Below, in pieces: positions 1-8,262 of a stretch of 64,000 nucleotides of DNA (positions are counted from its first letter, which is position 1; every line of letters starts with the position of its first letter). The stretch lies in assembly GCF_025506275.1 (NCBI RefSeq), contig NZ_QYCP01000077.1, forward strand, positions 1 to 64,000. Reading direction: 5' to 3'. This stretch comes from Brevibacterium permense. Lineage in GTDB: Bacteria > Actinomycetota > Actinomycetes > Actinomycetales > Brevibacteriaceae. The notes beneath the pieces are model-generated. The model did not search any database. It saw only the letters and a list, made by a program, of their open reading frames with translations, and had not been told where the DNA came from. Made by a program: the position numbers and the translations under genes.

Positions 1-207
1 TATAAGAGACAGGATCAGCCCCTCCCCGCGCAGAGCGGACATCGCCTGCCGCACCGGTCCGCGCGAACTCGCGAATTTCCGCGTCAGCTCCGCCTCGGAT
101 GGCAGCTCATCGCCGGGCTGAAACGAGCCTTCACGGATCGCGGTGCGCAGGTAGTGCGCGATCTCGTCATGCTGCTGACGGGTGCGGTGACTCGACCCGG
201 TAGTCAT
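1..207 (-). CDS. GntR-family regulator, N-terminal part (cut by window edge)
   Basis: The minus-strand frame starts at ATG 205-207 and runs off the window. The 69 visible residues form a GntR winged-helix head: an IAHYLRTAIREG first helix, then PGDELPSEAELTRKF and SSRGPVRQAMSALRGEGL, the usual DNA-recognition helix-turn-helix. The effector domain lies outside the window, so HutC/PhnF-type and FadR-type cannot be told apart from the protein alone. It is divergent from the phosphonate operon beginning at 394, with 186 bp between starts, and is the obvious candidate regulator. Two related boxes of the form CTTGT-N4-ACAT lie upstream of that operon's first and second genes. Confidence 0.85.
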   Translation of the reverse strand, partial: MTTGSSHRTRQQHDEIAHYLRTAIREGSFQPGDELPSEAELTRKFASSRGPVRQAMSALRGEGLILSLI

Positions 208-341
208 GGCTTCACTTCTCCTTCGGCGGTGCTCATTCGACGGCCCAGAGGACCGCGGCCCATGGTCGCGGAGTGCTGCCTCGGTGAACTCGGCATGGCT
301 TCGCGGGGCCGCAATGTCACGTTCAGGTGAACAGACATCAA

Positions 342-355
342 ACTTGTACATACAT
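342..355. promoter_or_regulatory. Candidate GntR operator, site 1
   Basis: ACTTGTACATACAT lies in the divergent promoter region between the GntR gene and the first phosphonate gene. It matches the box at 1613-1626 (ACTTGTATAGACAT) at 12 of 14 positions, and its GT-N4-AC core is typical of GntR/HutC-type operators. The surrounding bases are AT-rich compared with the genes. The assignment is inferred from position and from the repetition. Confidence 0.45.
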
Positions 356-393
356 ATCTTCATCGTACGGCATATCCCCACGAATATGAGGGA

Positions 394-1509
394 ATGCCGA
401 CAACAGATCTCATCATCACCGGTTCGGGCATCCTCGGCCTGGCCACCGCATTCCTCGCCCACCAACAGGGCCGCAGCGTCCATGTCATCGATCGCTCCGA
501 CCGCCCCGTGGGCTCGTCCATCCAGAACTTCGGCCACGCCTGCTTCACCGGACAATCGGATGCCGCGCAGTCGATCGCCGCGATTGCCCGCGAAGGCTGG
601 CTCGACGCCGCAGCCGCCACCGGGCTCTGCGCCTCCGAGACCGGAACGTTCATCCCCGCGATGACCGAAGCCGAGCTCGCCGTCCTCGAGCAGTTCGCCG
701 CCCATCGCGGCCCCAATCAAGCACGACTGCTCGACTCATCGCAGATCGCCGAGGCGGTCGGGAACCCCGACCTCGCAGCCATCGGCGGCGCCCATCTGCC
801 GCTGGATATGCGCGTCAATCCCCGCCAGGCAGCCCCGCGAATCGCCGCATGGCTGGCCGAGCAGGGCGTGGAGTTCACCTGGAACACGCAGGTCACCGCG
901 GTGGCAGACGGCACCGTGTCGACGACTCGCGGAGACTTCCAGGCCGAGCAGGTCGTCGCCTGCCCGGGATACCAGCTGACCAGCCTCTTTCCCGAGATCG
1001 CCGAGGCCCACGAGGTCCGCGTCTGTTCGCTCGCGATGTCGCTCATCGAGGCCCCGCGATCCTTCCCGACGGGCTTCGCGATGCTCACCGGCACTTCTCT
1101 GGCCCGCTACGACGGGTTCGCGGCGATGCCCGGCGCCGAGGCGCTGCGCCACGACCTCGACGAACGGGAACCGGAGCTGCGCGACTGCATCGCGAACCTC
1201 ATGGTCACCGACATTCCGCAGGGCCTGCTCATCGGCGATTCACACGCCTACGACCTCAGTCCGGAACCCTTCATCGACGAGCAGATCGGCGCACTCCTGC
1301 TCGATCGAGCCACCTCGATGCTCGGGATCGAGAGCCCGCGGGTGCGGCAGCGATGGCTGGGCATGTACGCCGACAGCCCGGCTACGAATCTCGTCCTCGA
1401 GCGCCCGGACGAACGCACGAGCGTCGCCGTCGTCGCCTCGGGGATCGGCATGACCCTGTCGTTCGGCATCGCCGACCTCATCCTCTCCGGCGGCAGGGCC
1501 GACATCTGA
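394..1509 (+). CDS. FAD-dependent oxidoreductase of phosphonate clusters (TIGR03364/HpnW type)
   Basis: A 371-residue flavoprotein of the DAO (D-amino-acid oxidase-like) fold. The FAD-binding GSGILG motif is at residues 10-15, followed by a beta strand ending in VIDR, and a GIGMTLSFG segment closes the C-terminal flavin site. The whole protein is soluble with no signal peptide. Members of this family sit next to phosphonate transport and phosphonatase genes. Oxidative deamination of 2-aminoethylphosphonate or its N-methyl form to phosphonoacetaldehyde would supply the HAD hydrolase encoded downstream; this substrate is inferred from context. The ATG at 394 follows GAGGGA very closely, so initiation may be weak. 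It is the first gene of the operon, with about 200 bp before phnD that hold a second candidate operator. Confidence 0.8.
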   Translation: MPTTDLIITGSGILGLATAFLAHQQGRSVHVIDRSDRPVGSSIQNFGHACFTGQSDAAQSIAAIAREGWLDAAAATGLCASETGTFIPAMTEAELAVLEQFAAHRGPNQARLLDSSQIAEAVGNPDLAAIGGAHLPLDMRVNPRQAAPRIAAWLAEQGVEFTWNTQVTAVADGTVSTTRGDFQAEQVVACPGYQLTSLFPEIAEAHEVRVCSLAMSLIEAPRSFPTGFAMLTGTSLARYDGFAAMPGAEALRHDLDEREPELRDCIANLMVTDIPQGLLIGDSHAYDLSPEPFIDEQIGALLLDRATSMLGIESPRVRQRWLGMYADSPATNLVLERPDERTSVAVVASGIGMTLSFGIADLILSGGRADI

Positions 1510-1612
1510 GGCGGCTCCCCCATCCGACCGATTCGGTGACCGCCGCCACTATGCGTCGGGGCAACTCCGAACCGACCGTGAAGTTGTCATGTCCAGTCGG
1601 TGAACTACCCCG

Positions 1613-1626
1613 ACTTGTATAGACAT
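1613..1626. promoter_or_regulatory. Candidate GntR operator, site 2
   Basis: ACTTGTATAGACAT lies about 80 bp upstream of the phnD start and repeats the site at 342-355. It suggests an internal, separately controlled promoter for the transporter genes. It was identified only by similarity to site 1. Confidence 0.4.
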
Positions 1627-1707
1627 TCGCCGATGGGCTCGACACGATGGACGAGAACGATCACCACTGCGCCTCCGTCGCACCGCTCATCGAAAGGCAA
1701 CCCTGCC

Positions 1708-2646
1708 ATGACCTCCCTCTTCCGCTCCACAGCGGTCCGCACCTTCACCGCCGGCCTCCTCGCCCTTCCTCTGCTTGCCGCCTGCGGCAGCTCCGGAGGA
1801 AACGGTGACGACACGATCACCTTCGCCGCCGTGCCGGCCGAATCCTCCTCGACGCTCGAGTCCTCCTTCGAGAACGTCACGAAGCTGCTCGAAGAAGAGA
1901 CCGGCAAGAAGGTCGAATTCCAGAACGCCTCGGACTACGCCGCCGTCGTCGAGGGCATGCGCGCCGGCCAGATCGACGCCGCTTCCTTCGGCCCCTTCGC
2001 CTATGTCATCGCCAAGGACTCGGGCATCAACATCGAACCGGCCGCGGCACCGACGAACGACAAAGCCAAGGATCCCGCCTACACCTCGCTGGCGTATGTG
2101 AAGAAGGGCTCCGACGTCAAAGACATGAAGGACCTCAAGGGCAAGAAGGTCTGCTTCGTCGATGCCGCCTCAACCTCCGGCTACCTCGTGCCGATGAAGG
2201 GACTCCAGGACGAGGGCATCGACATCGACAAGGACCTCGAACCGGTGATGTCCGGCGGCCACGACGCCTCGCTGCTGTCGCTGAACTCCGGTGACTGCGA
2301 TGTCGCCTTCGCCCACGACGCCATGCTCACCACCCTCGAGAAGTCCGGCCAGGTCGACAAGGGCAGCCTCGAACCCATCTGGGAATCAGACCCGATCACT
2401 GAGGACCCGATCGCGGTGAACAATGACTCCCTCGACGCCGATACGGCCGCGAAGATCACCAACATCCTGCGTGAGAAGGCCAATGTTCCGTCCATGATCG
2501 AGGCCGGAATCTGCGACTCCGAGGACGACTGCGTCCTGCCCGAAGAGATCACCTACGGCTACAAGGAAGTCTCCGATTCGGACTTCGATTCGATCCGCGA
2601 CATCTGCGACGCCACCCAAGCCGACGCCTGCAAGAACATCGGCTGA
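1708..2646 (+). CDS. phnD: Phosphonate ABC transporter substrate-binding lipoprotein
   Basis: A 312-residue PhnD/SsuA/transferrin-family periplasmic-type binding protein, here membrane-anchored. The signal peptide has a basic n-region, a hydrophobic stretch LLALPLLAAC and a lipobox cysteine at residue 26. A low-complexity SSGGNGDD spacer precedes the mature domain, which begins TITFAAVPAE. Internal segments such as DLKGKKVCFVDAASTSGY match the PhnD fold, where a conserved Ser/Thr cluster binds the phosphonate. The ATG at 1708 was chosen over upstream in-frame codons because it starts the signal peptide directly and has AAGG upstream. It is followed by phnC and phnE, so ligand capture feeds this transporter. 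Whether the ligand is aminoethylphosphonate, another phosphonate or phosphite cannot be read from the sequence. Confidence 0.88.
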   Translation: MTSLFRSTAVRTFTAGLLALPLLAACGSSGGNGDDTITFAAVPAESSSTLESSFENVTKLLEEETGKKVEFQNASDYAAVVEGMRAGQIDAASFGPFAYVIAKDSGINIEPAAAPTNDKAKDPAYTSLAYVKKGSDVKDMKDLKGKKVCFVDAASTSGYLVPMKGLQDEGIDIDKDLEPVMSGGHDASLLSLNSGDCDVAFAHDAMLTTLEKSGQVDKGSLEPIWESDPITEDPIAVNNDSLDADTAAKITNILREKANVPSMIEAGICDSEDDCVLPEEITYGYKEVSDSDFDSIRDICDATQADACKNIG

Positions 2647-2660
2647 GAAGGATGACGACC

Positions 2661-3572
2661 ATGACACACTCACACCCCGCCCCGACCACACTTGAGCTCC
2701 AAAGGGAGATCGACTCCATCTATTCCGTCCAACTCGACCATGTCACGAAGGACTTCGGCGGCGGAGTGCTCGGCCTCGACAACGTCAACCTCGGATTCCG
2801 CACCGGCGGAATCAGCGTCCTCCTCGGCCTCTCCGGCTCGGGCAAATCCACCCTCTTACGCCACATCAACGGCCTGCACACCCCCACCTCGGGGCGAGTG
2901 CGCGTCCTGGGCCAGGACATGGATCGGCTGCGCCGATCCGAACTGAAGGCCGTACGCCGCGACATCGGCGTCATCTTCCAGTCCTTCAACCTAGTCGGGC
3001 CGATGTCCGTACTCGAGAACGTCTGCGCCGGGGCGCTGGGATCGCTGCGCGGACCGCGCATCACGCTGATGATGTACCCGAAGGCCATCCGTCGCGAAGC
3101 CCTCGAAAAACTCGACCGCGTCGGCCTGGCCGACCGCGCCTACCAGCGCGCCGATACGCTCTCCGGCGGTCAGCAGCAGCGGGTCGCGATCGCCCGCGCA
3201 CTCATGCAGCACCCGAAGGTGCTGCTCGCCGATGAGCCGGTCGCCTCCCTCGACCCGGTATCGGCCCGCGATGTCATCGACCTGCTGCGGCAGATCTCCG
3301 CCGAGGATGAGCTCACCGTCATCGCCTCCCTGCACCAGGTGCAGCTGGCCATCGATTTCGCCGACCGGATCATCGGTCTGCGCACCGGCCGGGTCGTCCT
3401 CGACCGTGAGACCGCCGGGCTCAGCGCCGAGGAGGCCTCCCAGATCTACTCGAGCGTATCCGGAATGGACACCCCCGCCGAGGCGAGCGAGCGTGCCGGT
3501 GCGACCACTGCCGGATCGCACACGGCAAAGTCCGGCACCGAGGCGGCCGCCCGGGTGGGAGCCACCCGATGA
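2661..3572 (+). CDS. phnC: Phosphonate ABC transporter ATP-binding protein
   Basis: A 303-residue ABC ATPase. The Walker A motif is GLSGSGKST near residue 60, the Q-loop lies in VIFQSFNLVG, the signature is LSGGQQQR and Walker B is VLLADEP followed by the D-loop SLDP. The insertion before the signature (GSLRGPRITLMMYPKAIRR) is characteristic of PhnC. An ATG at 2652 abuts the AGAAGG ribosome site with no spacer, so the ATG nine bases later is the more likely start. The C-terminus carries an Ala/Gly/Ser-rich tail of about 30 residues not expected in PhnC. The stop overlaps the phnE start by 4 bp, indicating translational coupling. Confidence 0.9.
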   Translation: MTHSHPAPTTLELQREIDSIYSVQLDHVTKDFGGGVLGLDNVNLGFRTGGISVLLGLSGSGKSTLLRHINGLHTPTSGRVRVLGQDMDRLRRSELKAVRRDIGVIFQSFNLVGPMSVLENVCAGALGSLRGPRITLMMYPKAIRREALEKLDRVGLADRAYQRADTLSGGQQQRVAIARALMQHPKVLLADEPVASLDPVSARDVIDLLRQISAEDELTVIASLHQVQLAIDFADRIIGLRTGRVVLDRETAGLSAEEASQIYSSVSGMDTPAEASERAGATTAGSHTAKSGTEAAARVGATR

Positions 3573-5248
3573 GTCTCGTACTCGACCGTGAGGCTCCCGT
3601 CGTCGTCGAACCGCAGCGTCCCCGCCCGTCGGGGAACTCCGCCGTCGCCGTCATCGTGCTCATCGGCCTTGCAGTCGCCGGCGCCTGGTCGGTGTGGTCT
3701 CTCGGCATCGATATCGCCACGATCGCCTCGTCGTTCGACAATGCCTTGGGGTTCTTCTCCCGGATCGTCCCGCTCGACTTCCCGGCGTTCGGTGAGACAG
3801 TCTCTCTTGTCGTCGAGACCCTGGCGATCGTGTTCCTGGCGACTCTGCTGTCCGTCGTGCTTTCGATCCCCGTCGCTCTCCTCGCCGCTCGTCCCACCCG
3901 GATGGGACGCGGTTCGCAGTGGACGGCGCGCACCCTCATCGTCCTCGCCAGAGCGATTCCCGACCTCGTGCTCGCCATCGTGTTCCTGCGGATATTCGGG
4001 CTCGGCGCCACGGCCGGCATCATCGCCATGGGCATCCATTCGGTGGGGATGATCGGCAAGCTCTACGCCGATGCCATCGAAGAGCTCGACGACGGCCCCC
4101 GCGAATCGATCGAGGCCCTCGGCGGCAGCCGCTCCCAGCAGATCCTCACCGCGATCCCGCAGACTCTCATGCCGCAGCTCATCGCCACGGCTCTGCACCG
4201 GTTCGACATCAACCTGCGCACCTCGGTGCTGCTCGGCTATGTCGGTGTCGGCGGAATCGGTCTGGCCATCGCTGACTCCCTGCGCACACTGGACTACCAG
4301 CGCGGAATGGCACTGGCGGTCATCGTGCTCGTCCTGTGCATCGTCATCGAACTCGTCTCCGGCTCCATCCGGGCCGCACTCATGGCCTCGACAGGGGCGA
4401 AGATCACCGGCGGCACCTGGGTCGACCGGATGTTCAACCGGGATCGGGCCACCGGGGTCGGTGATCTCACGCTCACCCCACCGTGGAGCGTGGCACGGTT
4501 CCGTCGTTTCGCCTCGGCGGCGGTGCTCATCGTCCTCACGATCGCCGCCCTGTGGCGGGTGGACGTGTCATGGTCGGCTCTGGCCGCGGGTCTGCTCGAC
4601 CTGCCGAAGACCGTGAGCCTGTTCTTCCCGCCGTCGACCGGCGGGACGCTTGCCAACCTCGTCGAACAGCTGCTCGTCACCATCCAGATCTCGCTGGCGG
4701 CGACGTTCATCGGAGCGATCCTCGCGGTGCCCATCGGCATCCTCGCCGCCCGCAATGTCGTGGCGAACCGGGCGGTGCACAAGACGTTCCGCGTCCTCAT
4801 CGTCATCGTCCGCGGCATTCCTGAGCTCATCCTCGCGATCATCTTCGTCGTCATCTCCGGACTCGGCGAGGTGGCCGGAACCCTGGCCCTGTCCATCGGC
4901 GCGATCGGCCTGCTCTCGAAGCTCATCGCCGACTCCATCGAGGAGACGGACCTCCAGGTCCAGGAGGCGGTGCGGACCACCGGCGCGGGCGAGGCGCAGG
5001 TGTTCTTCTCGGCCACCCTGCGGCAGGCGGCACCGGCGTTCGTCGCCCACATCATGTACCTGCTCGACACGAACATCCGCTCGGCCACTCTGCTCGGCGT
5101 CGTCGGCGCCGGAGGCATCGGCTTCCTGCTGCTCAACGCCTCGCGGGTCAACCAGTTCGATGTCGTGACGATGGTGCTCATCCTCATGGTCGCCGTCGTC
5201 CTCCTCGTCGAGGCCCTGTCCATGTGGCTGCGCCGAGCCGTGCGCTGA
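3569..5248 (+). CDS. phnE: Fused phosphonate ABC permease (PhnE1-PhnE2)
   Basis: A 559-residue polypeptide made of two complete PhnE-type permeases in tandem; a single PhnE is about 270 residues. Domain 1 (about 25-275) has its EAA cytoplasmic loop at EALGGSRSQQILTAIPQTL, and domain 2 (about 310-555) at EAVRTTGAGEAQVFFSATL. Each half also repeats NIRSATLLG / NLRTSVLLG followed by GxGGIG. A hydrophilic linker with RMFNRDRATG joins the halves. Many bacteria encode two separate PhnE subunits, so this fusion would form the whole channel of a PhnC2-PhnE transporter. It overlaps phnC by 4 bp. Confidence 0.9.
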   Translation: MSLVLDREAPVVVEPQRPRPSGNSAVAVIVLIGLAVAGAWSVWSLGIDIATIASSFDNALGFFSRIVPLDFPAFGETVSLVVETLAIVFLATLLSVVLSIPVALLAARPTRMGRGSQWTARTLIVLARAIPDLVLAIVFLRIFGLGATAGIIAMGIHSVGMIGKLYADAIEELDDGPRESIEALGGSRSQQILTAIPQTLMPQLIATALHRFDINLRTSVLLGYVGVGGIGLAIADSLRTLDYQRGMALAVIVLVLCIVIELVSGSIRAALMASTGAKITGGTWVDRMFNRDRATGVGDLTLTPPWSVARFRRFASAAVLIVLTIAALWRVDVSWSALAAGLLDLPKTVSLFFPPSTGGTLANLVEQLLVTIQISLAATFIGAILAVPIGILAARNVVANRAVHKTFRVLIVIVRGIPELILAIIFVVISGLGEVAGTLALSIGAIGLLSKLIADSIEETDLQVQEAVRTTGAGEAQVFFSATLRQAAPAFVAHIMYLLDTNIRSATLLGVVGAGGIGFLLLNASRVNQFDVVTMVLILMVAVVLLVEALSMWLRRAVR

Positions 5249-5359
5249 GCCTGCGCAATCAAGTCCACCCGCCCACCGAAATTTCCGTCCGCCGACCAAG
5301 CGGGCGAAGCAGAGCCCACGAACTCGCGCGGGCACCATCGCAAGAGAAAGAGAATCGAC

Positions 5360-6052
5360 ATGACCGAACTTGCCGTCTTCGACATGGCCGGAACCACCAT
5401 CGACGAACGTGACGTGGTCTACCGCGTGCTGCGCGAGGCCACCGAACGGGAGGGCGCGGACTACTCCGATGAGGTCTTCCAAAAGTGGATGGGCACGGAG
5501 AAGCACTGGGCGATCGAGAATCTGCTCCGCCTCGGCGGGGTCGAGGTCACCGAGGAGGTCCACGAGCGGGCCTGGCAGTGGTTCCGTGCCGAACTGCGCG
5601 AGACTTACACGCAGAATCCTCCGCGCCCGCTGCCCGGGATCGAGGAGGCACTGTCGACTCTGCGGGAGCGTGGGATCAAGGTGGGTCTGACCACCGGGTT
5701 CTCCCGTGAGATCGCCGACCTCATCTTATCCACGATGGGCTGGAAGCAGGGCGAGATCTTCGATGTCTCGGTCACCGGAGACAAGGTGCCGGCCGGACGT
5801 CCGGCACCGGACATGATCAACAAGGTCATGGAGACCGTCGGGGTCACGAACCGCGCTGCCGTCGTCAGCGTCGGCGACACCTCGGCGGATGTGGAATCGG
5901 CACTCAACGCCGAGGTCACAGCCGTGGGCGTGCTCACCGGGCACCTGACTCGCGAGGATTTCGCGGCCGAGGGCGCACACCTCGTCCTCGACTCCGTGGC
6001 GGATCTGCCCGCGGTCCTCGCAAAGCAGGAGTCCTCGGTGGTCGCGAAGTGA
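5360..6052 (+). CDS. Phosphonatase-like HAD hydrolase (TIGR03351/PhnX-like)
   Basis: A 230-residue HAD-superfamily hydrolase. Motif I is FDMAGTT with the nucleophile Asp8 and the Ala-Gly-Thr-Thr typical of phosphonoacetaldehyde hydrolase. The cap domain carries WMGTEKHW, where Lys48 occupies an MGxxK context like that of the Schiff-base lysine of PhnX. Motif II is TTGFS, motif III is KVPAGRPAP and motif IV is SVGDTSADVESALNA. The predicted reaction is C-P cleavage of phosphonoacetaldehyde (or a close relative) to acetaldehyde and phosphate; the exact substrate is inferred. The start ATG has an AGAGAAAGAGAA purine tract upstream. The stop overlaps the next gene's GTG start. Confidence 0.8.
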   Translation: MTELAVFDMAGTTIDERDVVYRVLREATEREGADYSDEVFQKWMGTEKHWAIENLLRLGGVEVTEEVHERAWQWFRAELRETYTQNPPRPLPGIEEALSTLRERGIKVGLTTGFSREIADLILSTMGWKQGEIFDVSVTGDKVPAGRPAPDMINKVMETVGVTNRAAVVSVGDTSADVESALNAEVTAVGVLTGHLTREDFAAEGAHLVLDSVADLPAVLAKQESSVVAK

Positions 6053-7131
6053 AAGCGACTACGCCCGATTCGACGATGACCGTCACCGAGGCGGCCGATC
6101 ATGGCCGTGCAAACGCTCGGCCATGTGCCCAGGTATGGACCGGAGGTTCGGATTTCGAGCTCCGCACATTCGACCGCCCGCGGCTGGCACCCGGCGAGAG
6201 TCTCATCCGGCTGACCGCGGCCACGGTGTGCGGGTCCGACCGGCATACCGTCAGCGGGCGCCGGTCGGGGGCGTGCCCCTCGGTGCTCGGTCACGAGGGA
6301 ATCGGCATCGTCGAGGAGACGCGCGGGGATGTGCCCGTCGGGACTCGTGTGGTCTTCTCTGTCACCTCGGTGTGCGGGAAATGCCGGAACTGTCGCCGCG
6401 GGCTGAGCGCGAAATGCACCTCGGTACGCAAAGTCGGCCACGAATCGGCCGAGTCGGATTGGGCGCTGTCGGGCACATATGCCAGCCATATCCATCTGCC
6501 GGCCGGCGTGGCCATGGTCCCGGTGCCGGATTCGCTGCCCGACGGGGTGGCGGCGACGGCCGGGTGCGCCGTGGCCACGGTCATGGCGATGGTCGAGGCC
6601 GCCGGTGACCTTTCCAGTCGCCGGGTGTTCGTCAACGGCATCGGCATGCTCGGGCTCACCGCGGTCGGGGCTGCTCAGGCCCGTGGTGCCGCCGAGGTCA
6701 TCGCCGCCGATCCGCACCCGGACCGTCGCGGTTTGGCCGACCGGGCCGGGGCGACCCGGTCGGTTGCGCCGGGCACGGAGATCGATGATGTCGACGTCGC
6801 ACTCGAGCTCTCGGGCGCCGAGGCGGGGGTGCGCTCGTGCATTTCGTCGTTGGCCGTCGGGGGCGTTGTGGTCCTCGCCGGCAGCGTGACGCCGGGGCCG
6901 CAGGTATCGATCGATCCCGAGCAGATGGTGCGCGGATGGCGCACGATCACCGGTGTGCACAACTTCGAACCCCACCATTTGGTCGAGGCAGTGGATTTCT
7001 TGGCAGCCGACGGGGCCGCTCTGCCGTGGGGGGACATCCTCGGCGGCCCGATCGCCTTGGCCGACTTGGCAAAGGAGTTCCGGGCCCCGACAAAAGCCCT
7101 CCGCACAATAGTCTCTCTAATTACTACGTGA
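6049..7131 (+). CDS. Zinc-dependent alcohol dehydrogenase of phosphonate clusters (TIGR03366/HpnZ type)
   Basis: A 360-residue medium-chain dehydrogenase. Catalytic zinc ligands are in TVCGSDRHT and GHEGIG; four structural-zinc cysteines are in CGKCRNCRRGLSAKC; the nucleotide-binding GIGMLG lies near residue 205. It is coupled to the phosphonatase-like gene by a GTGA overlap. A role in oxidising or reducing the aldehyde/alcohol formed after C-P cleavage, or a hydroxyalkylphosphonate before it, fits the location. The last codons and the TGA stop lie inside the left arm of a 56-bp palindromic repeat (7124-7179), so the C-terminal Thr-Thr is encoded by the repeat. A TAA in the adjacent frame at 7118-7120 aligns with the TAA that ends other genes at this repeat, hinting at a shifted native C-terminus. 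Confidence 0.82.
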   Translation: MKATTPDSTMTVTEAADHGRANARPCAQVWTGGSDFELRTFDRPRLAPGESLIRLTAATVCGSDRHTVSGRRSGACPSVLGHEGIGIVEETRGDVPVGTRVVFSVTSVCGKCRNCRRGLSAKCTSVRKVGHESAESDWALSGTYASHIHLPAGVAMVPVPDSLPDGVAATAGCAVATVMAMVEAAGDLSSRRVFVNGIGMLGLTAVGAAQARGAAEVIAADPHPDRRGLADRAGATRSVAPGTEIDDVDVALELSGAEAGVRSCISSLAVGGVVVLAGSVTPGPQVSIDPEQMVRGWRTITGVHNFEPHHLVEAVDFLAADGAALPWGDILGGPIALADLAKEFRAPTKALRTIVSLITT

Positions 7132-7179
7132 TGGCGGCCCAGCAACCTCGCGCGAGGTTGCTGGGCCGCCGTGAGGTAG
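7124..7179. repeat. 56-bp palindromic repeat, copy 1
   Basis: The central 38 bp (7133-7170) are a perfect palindrome with arms GGCGGCCCAGCAACCTCGC and its complement; the outer 9 bp of each arm are diverged. It lies at the 3' end of the alcohol dehydrogenase gene and contains that gene's TGA stop. Related copies are at 16434-16489 and 38207-38262. A strong hairpin could end transcription, although no clear T-tract follows. Confidence 0.9.
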
Positions 7180-7277
7180 CACGGAGGGAGTTGCCGACAA
7201 CTGAAAGCGAGGTGCCGCACGCCCGATACACTGCTGAACAGCACAGGCCGTGGCCCACGAAAGAAAACGAGCGAGCG

Positions 7278-8156
7278 ATGCAGTTCACCTTGGCACAGAT
7301 CACCGGCTTCATCGCGGTGGCCGAAAACCTTCACTTCGGACGCGCCGCTGAAGAACTGAATATGACCCAGCCACCGCTGAGCCGGCAGATCCAGAAGCTG
7401 GAGAAATCGATCGGTGTCCACCTCTTCGAACGCAACAATCGCACCGTCACACTTACGCCGGCAGGTGAGGCCTTCCTCGCTGAGGCATACGGTCTGCTCG
7501 CCTCCGTCGAGCGCGCCCCGCGGCGAGCACAGAAGATCGCCGAGGGCTCCTGGGGTCAGATCACCATCGGATGCACTGCGGTCTCGACGTTCGGCGTCCT
7601 TGGCAGTTTGGTCTCGACCCTGGCAGAACAGCTGCCGGGTATAAGCGTCGAGATCGCCGAGATGGTTACGGCAGAACAGATCAAGGCCTTGTCTGAGGGC
7701 AAGATCGACATCGGCCTGGGGCGAGTGGGCCGCATTCCCGAAACCATCGACGCGACCCTGGTCCTGTCTGAGCAGCTCGTACTGGCAGTCCCTTCGGACC
7801 ATGCGTTCGCCGCACGTGACTCTGTGGGCACAAAGGAGATCTCCGGTCAGCGACTGCTCATGCACGATGCCACGAAGGCTCGATACTTCTACGATCTCAC
7901 TGTTCGCTACATCGATGTCGAAGCCAATGAGGTGGCTCATTCGCTGAGCCAGATCCTGACCATCGTCAATCTCGTCGCTGCCGGTCGCGGCATCGCCGTC
8001 GTCTCGGAATCAGCTGCTCGCCTCGGCGTCGACGGTGTCACATATGTGCCGCTCCACGACGCTCCACGCGATGTCGTCGAACTTCATGCGATCTGGAATC
8101 CGGAGTCCCGCAACCCGGCACTCAAGGAAGTCCTCACATTGATTCGCAGAAAGTGA
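7278..8156 (+). CDS. LysR-family transcriptional regulator
   Basis: A 292-residue LysR-type regulator. The N-terminal winged helix contains FGRAAEELNMTQPPLSRQIQKLE at about residues 21-43, and the C-terminal part (from about 90) is a two-lobed periplasmic-binding-like effector domain beginning with ITIGCTAVS. The ATG at 7278 begins the canonical MQFTLAQITGF start; any upstream reading would run through the palindromic repeat and is rejected. It precedes the dehydratase and semialdehyde dehydrogenase genes on the same strand. The element AATCTTGGACAGG occurs upstream of the dehydratase gene and of the ABC operon at 16152, making this regulator the likely controller of both. Confidence 0.88.
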   Translation: MQFTLAQITGFIAVAENLHFGRAAEELNMTQPPLSRQIQKLEKSIGVHLFERNNRTVTLTPAGEAFLAEAYGLLASVERAPRRAQKIAEGSWGQITIGCTAVSTFGVLGSLVSTLAEQLPGISVEIAEMVTAEQIKALSEGKIDIGLGRVGRIPETIDATLVLSEQLVLAVPSDHAFAARDSVGTKEISGQRLLMHDATKARYFYDLTVRYIDVEANEVAHSLSQILTIVNLVAAGRGIAVVSESAARLGVDGVTYVPLHDAPRDVVELHAIWNPESRNPALKEVLTLIRRK

Positions 8157-8192
8157 AGCCAATACCTTCTGAGCATCAATGCATATATAAAT

Positions 8193-8205
8193 AATCTTGG
8201 ACAGG
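8193..8205 (+). promoter_or_regulatory. Shared promoter/operator element, copy A
   Basis: AATCTTGGACAGG lies 57 bp before the dehydratase start within a low-GC stretch (8160-8262). It sits inside an inverted repeat AATAAT-N11-ATTATT (8190-8212), a spacing usual for LysR sites. The same 13 bases occur on the minus strand at 16254-16266 upstream of the ABC transporter operon. TTGGAC may also serve as a -35 box. Confidence 0.55.
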
Positions 8206-8262
8206 AATTATTCCTCGTTCTTACAGTGGGATCACCATCCCGACTAACAAGGACGTCATTCC

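Noticed and set aside
7124..7179. Insertion sequence or transposon end
   Set aside because: No transposase gene, no flanking target duplication and no second end were found; a dispersed palindrome/terminator element fits better.
6837..7277. Upstream in-frame extension of the LysR gene
   Set aside because: It reads through the alcohol dehydrogenase gene and the palindromic repeat in another frame; the LysR protein begins properly at 7278.
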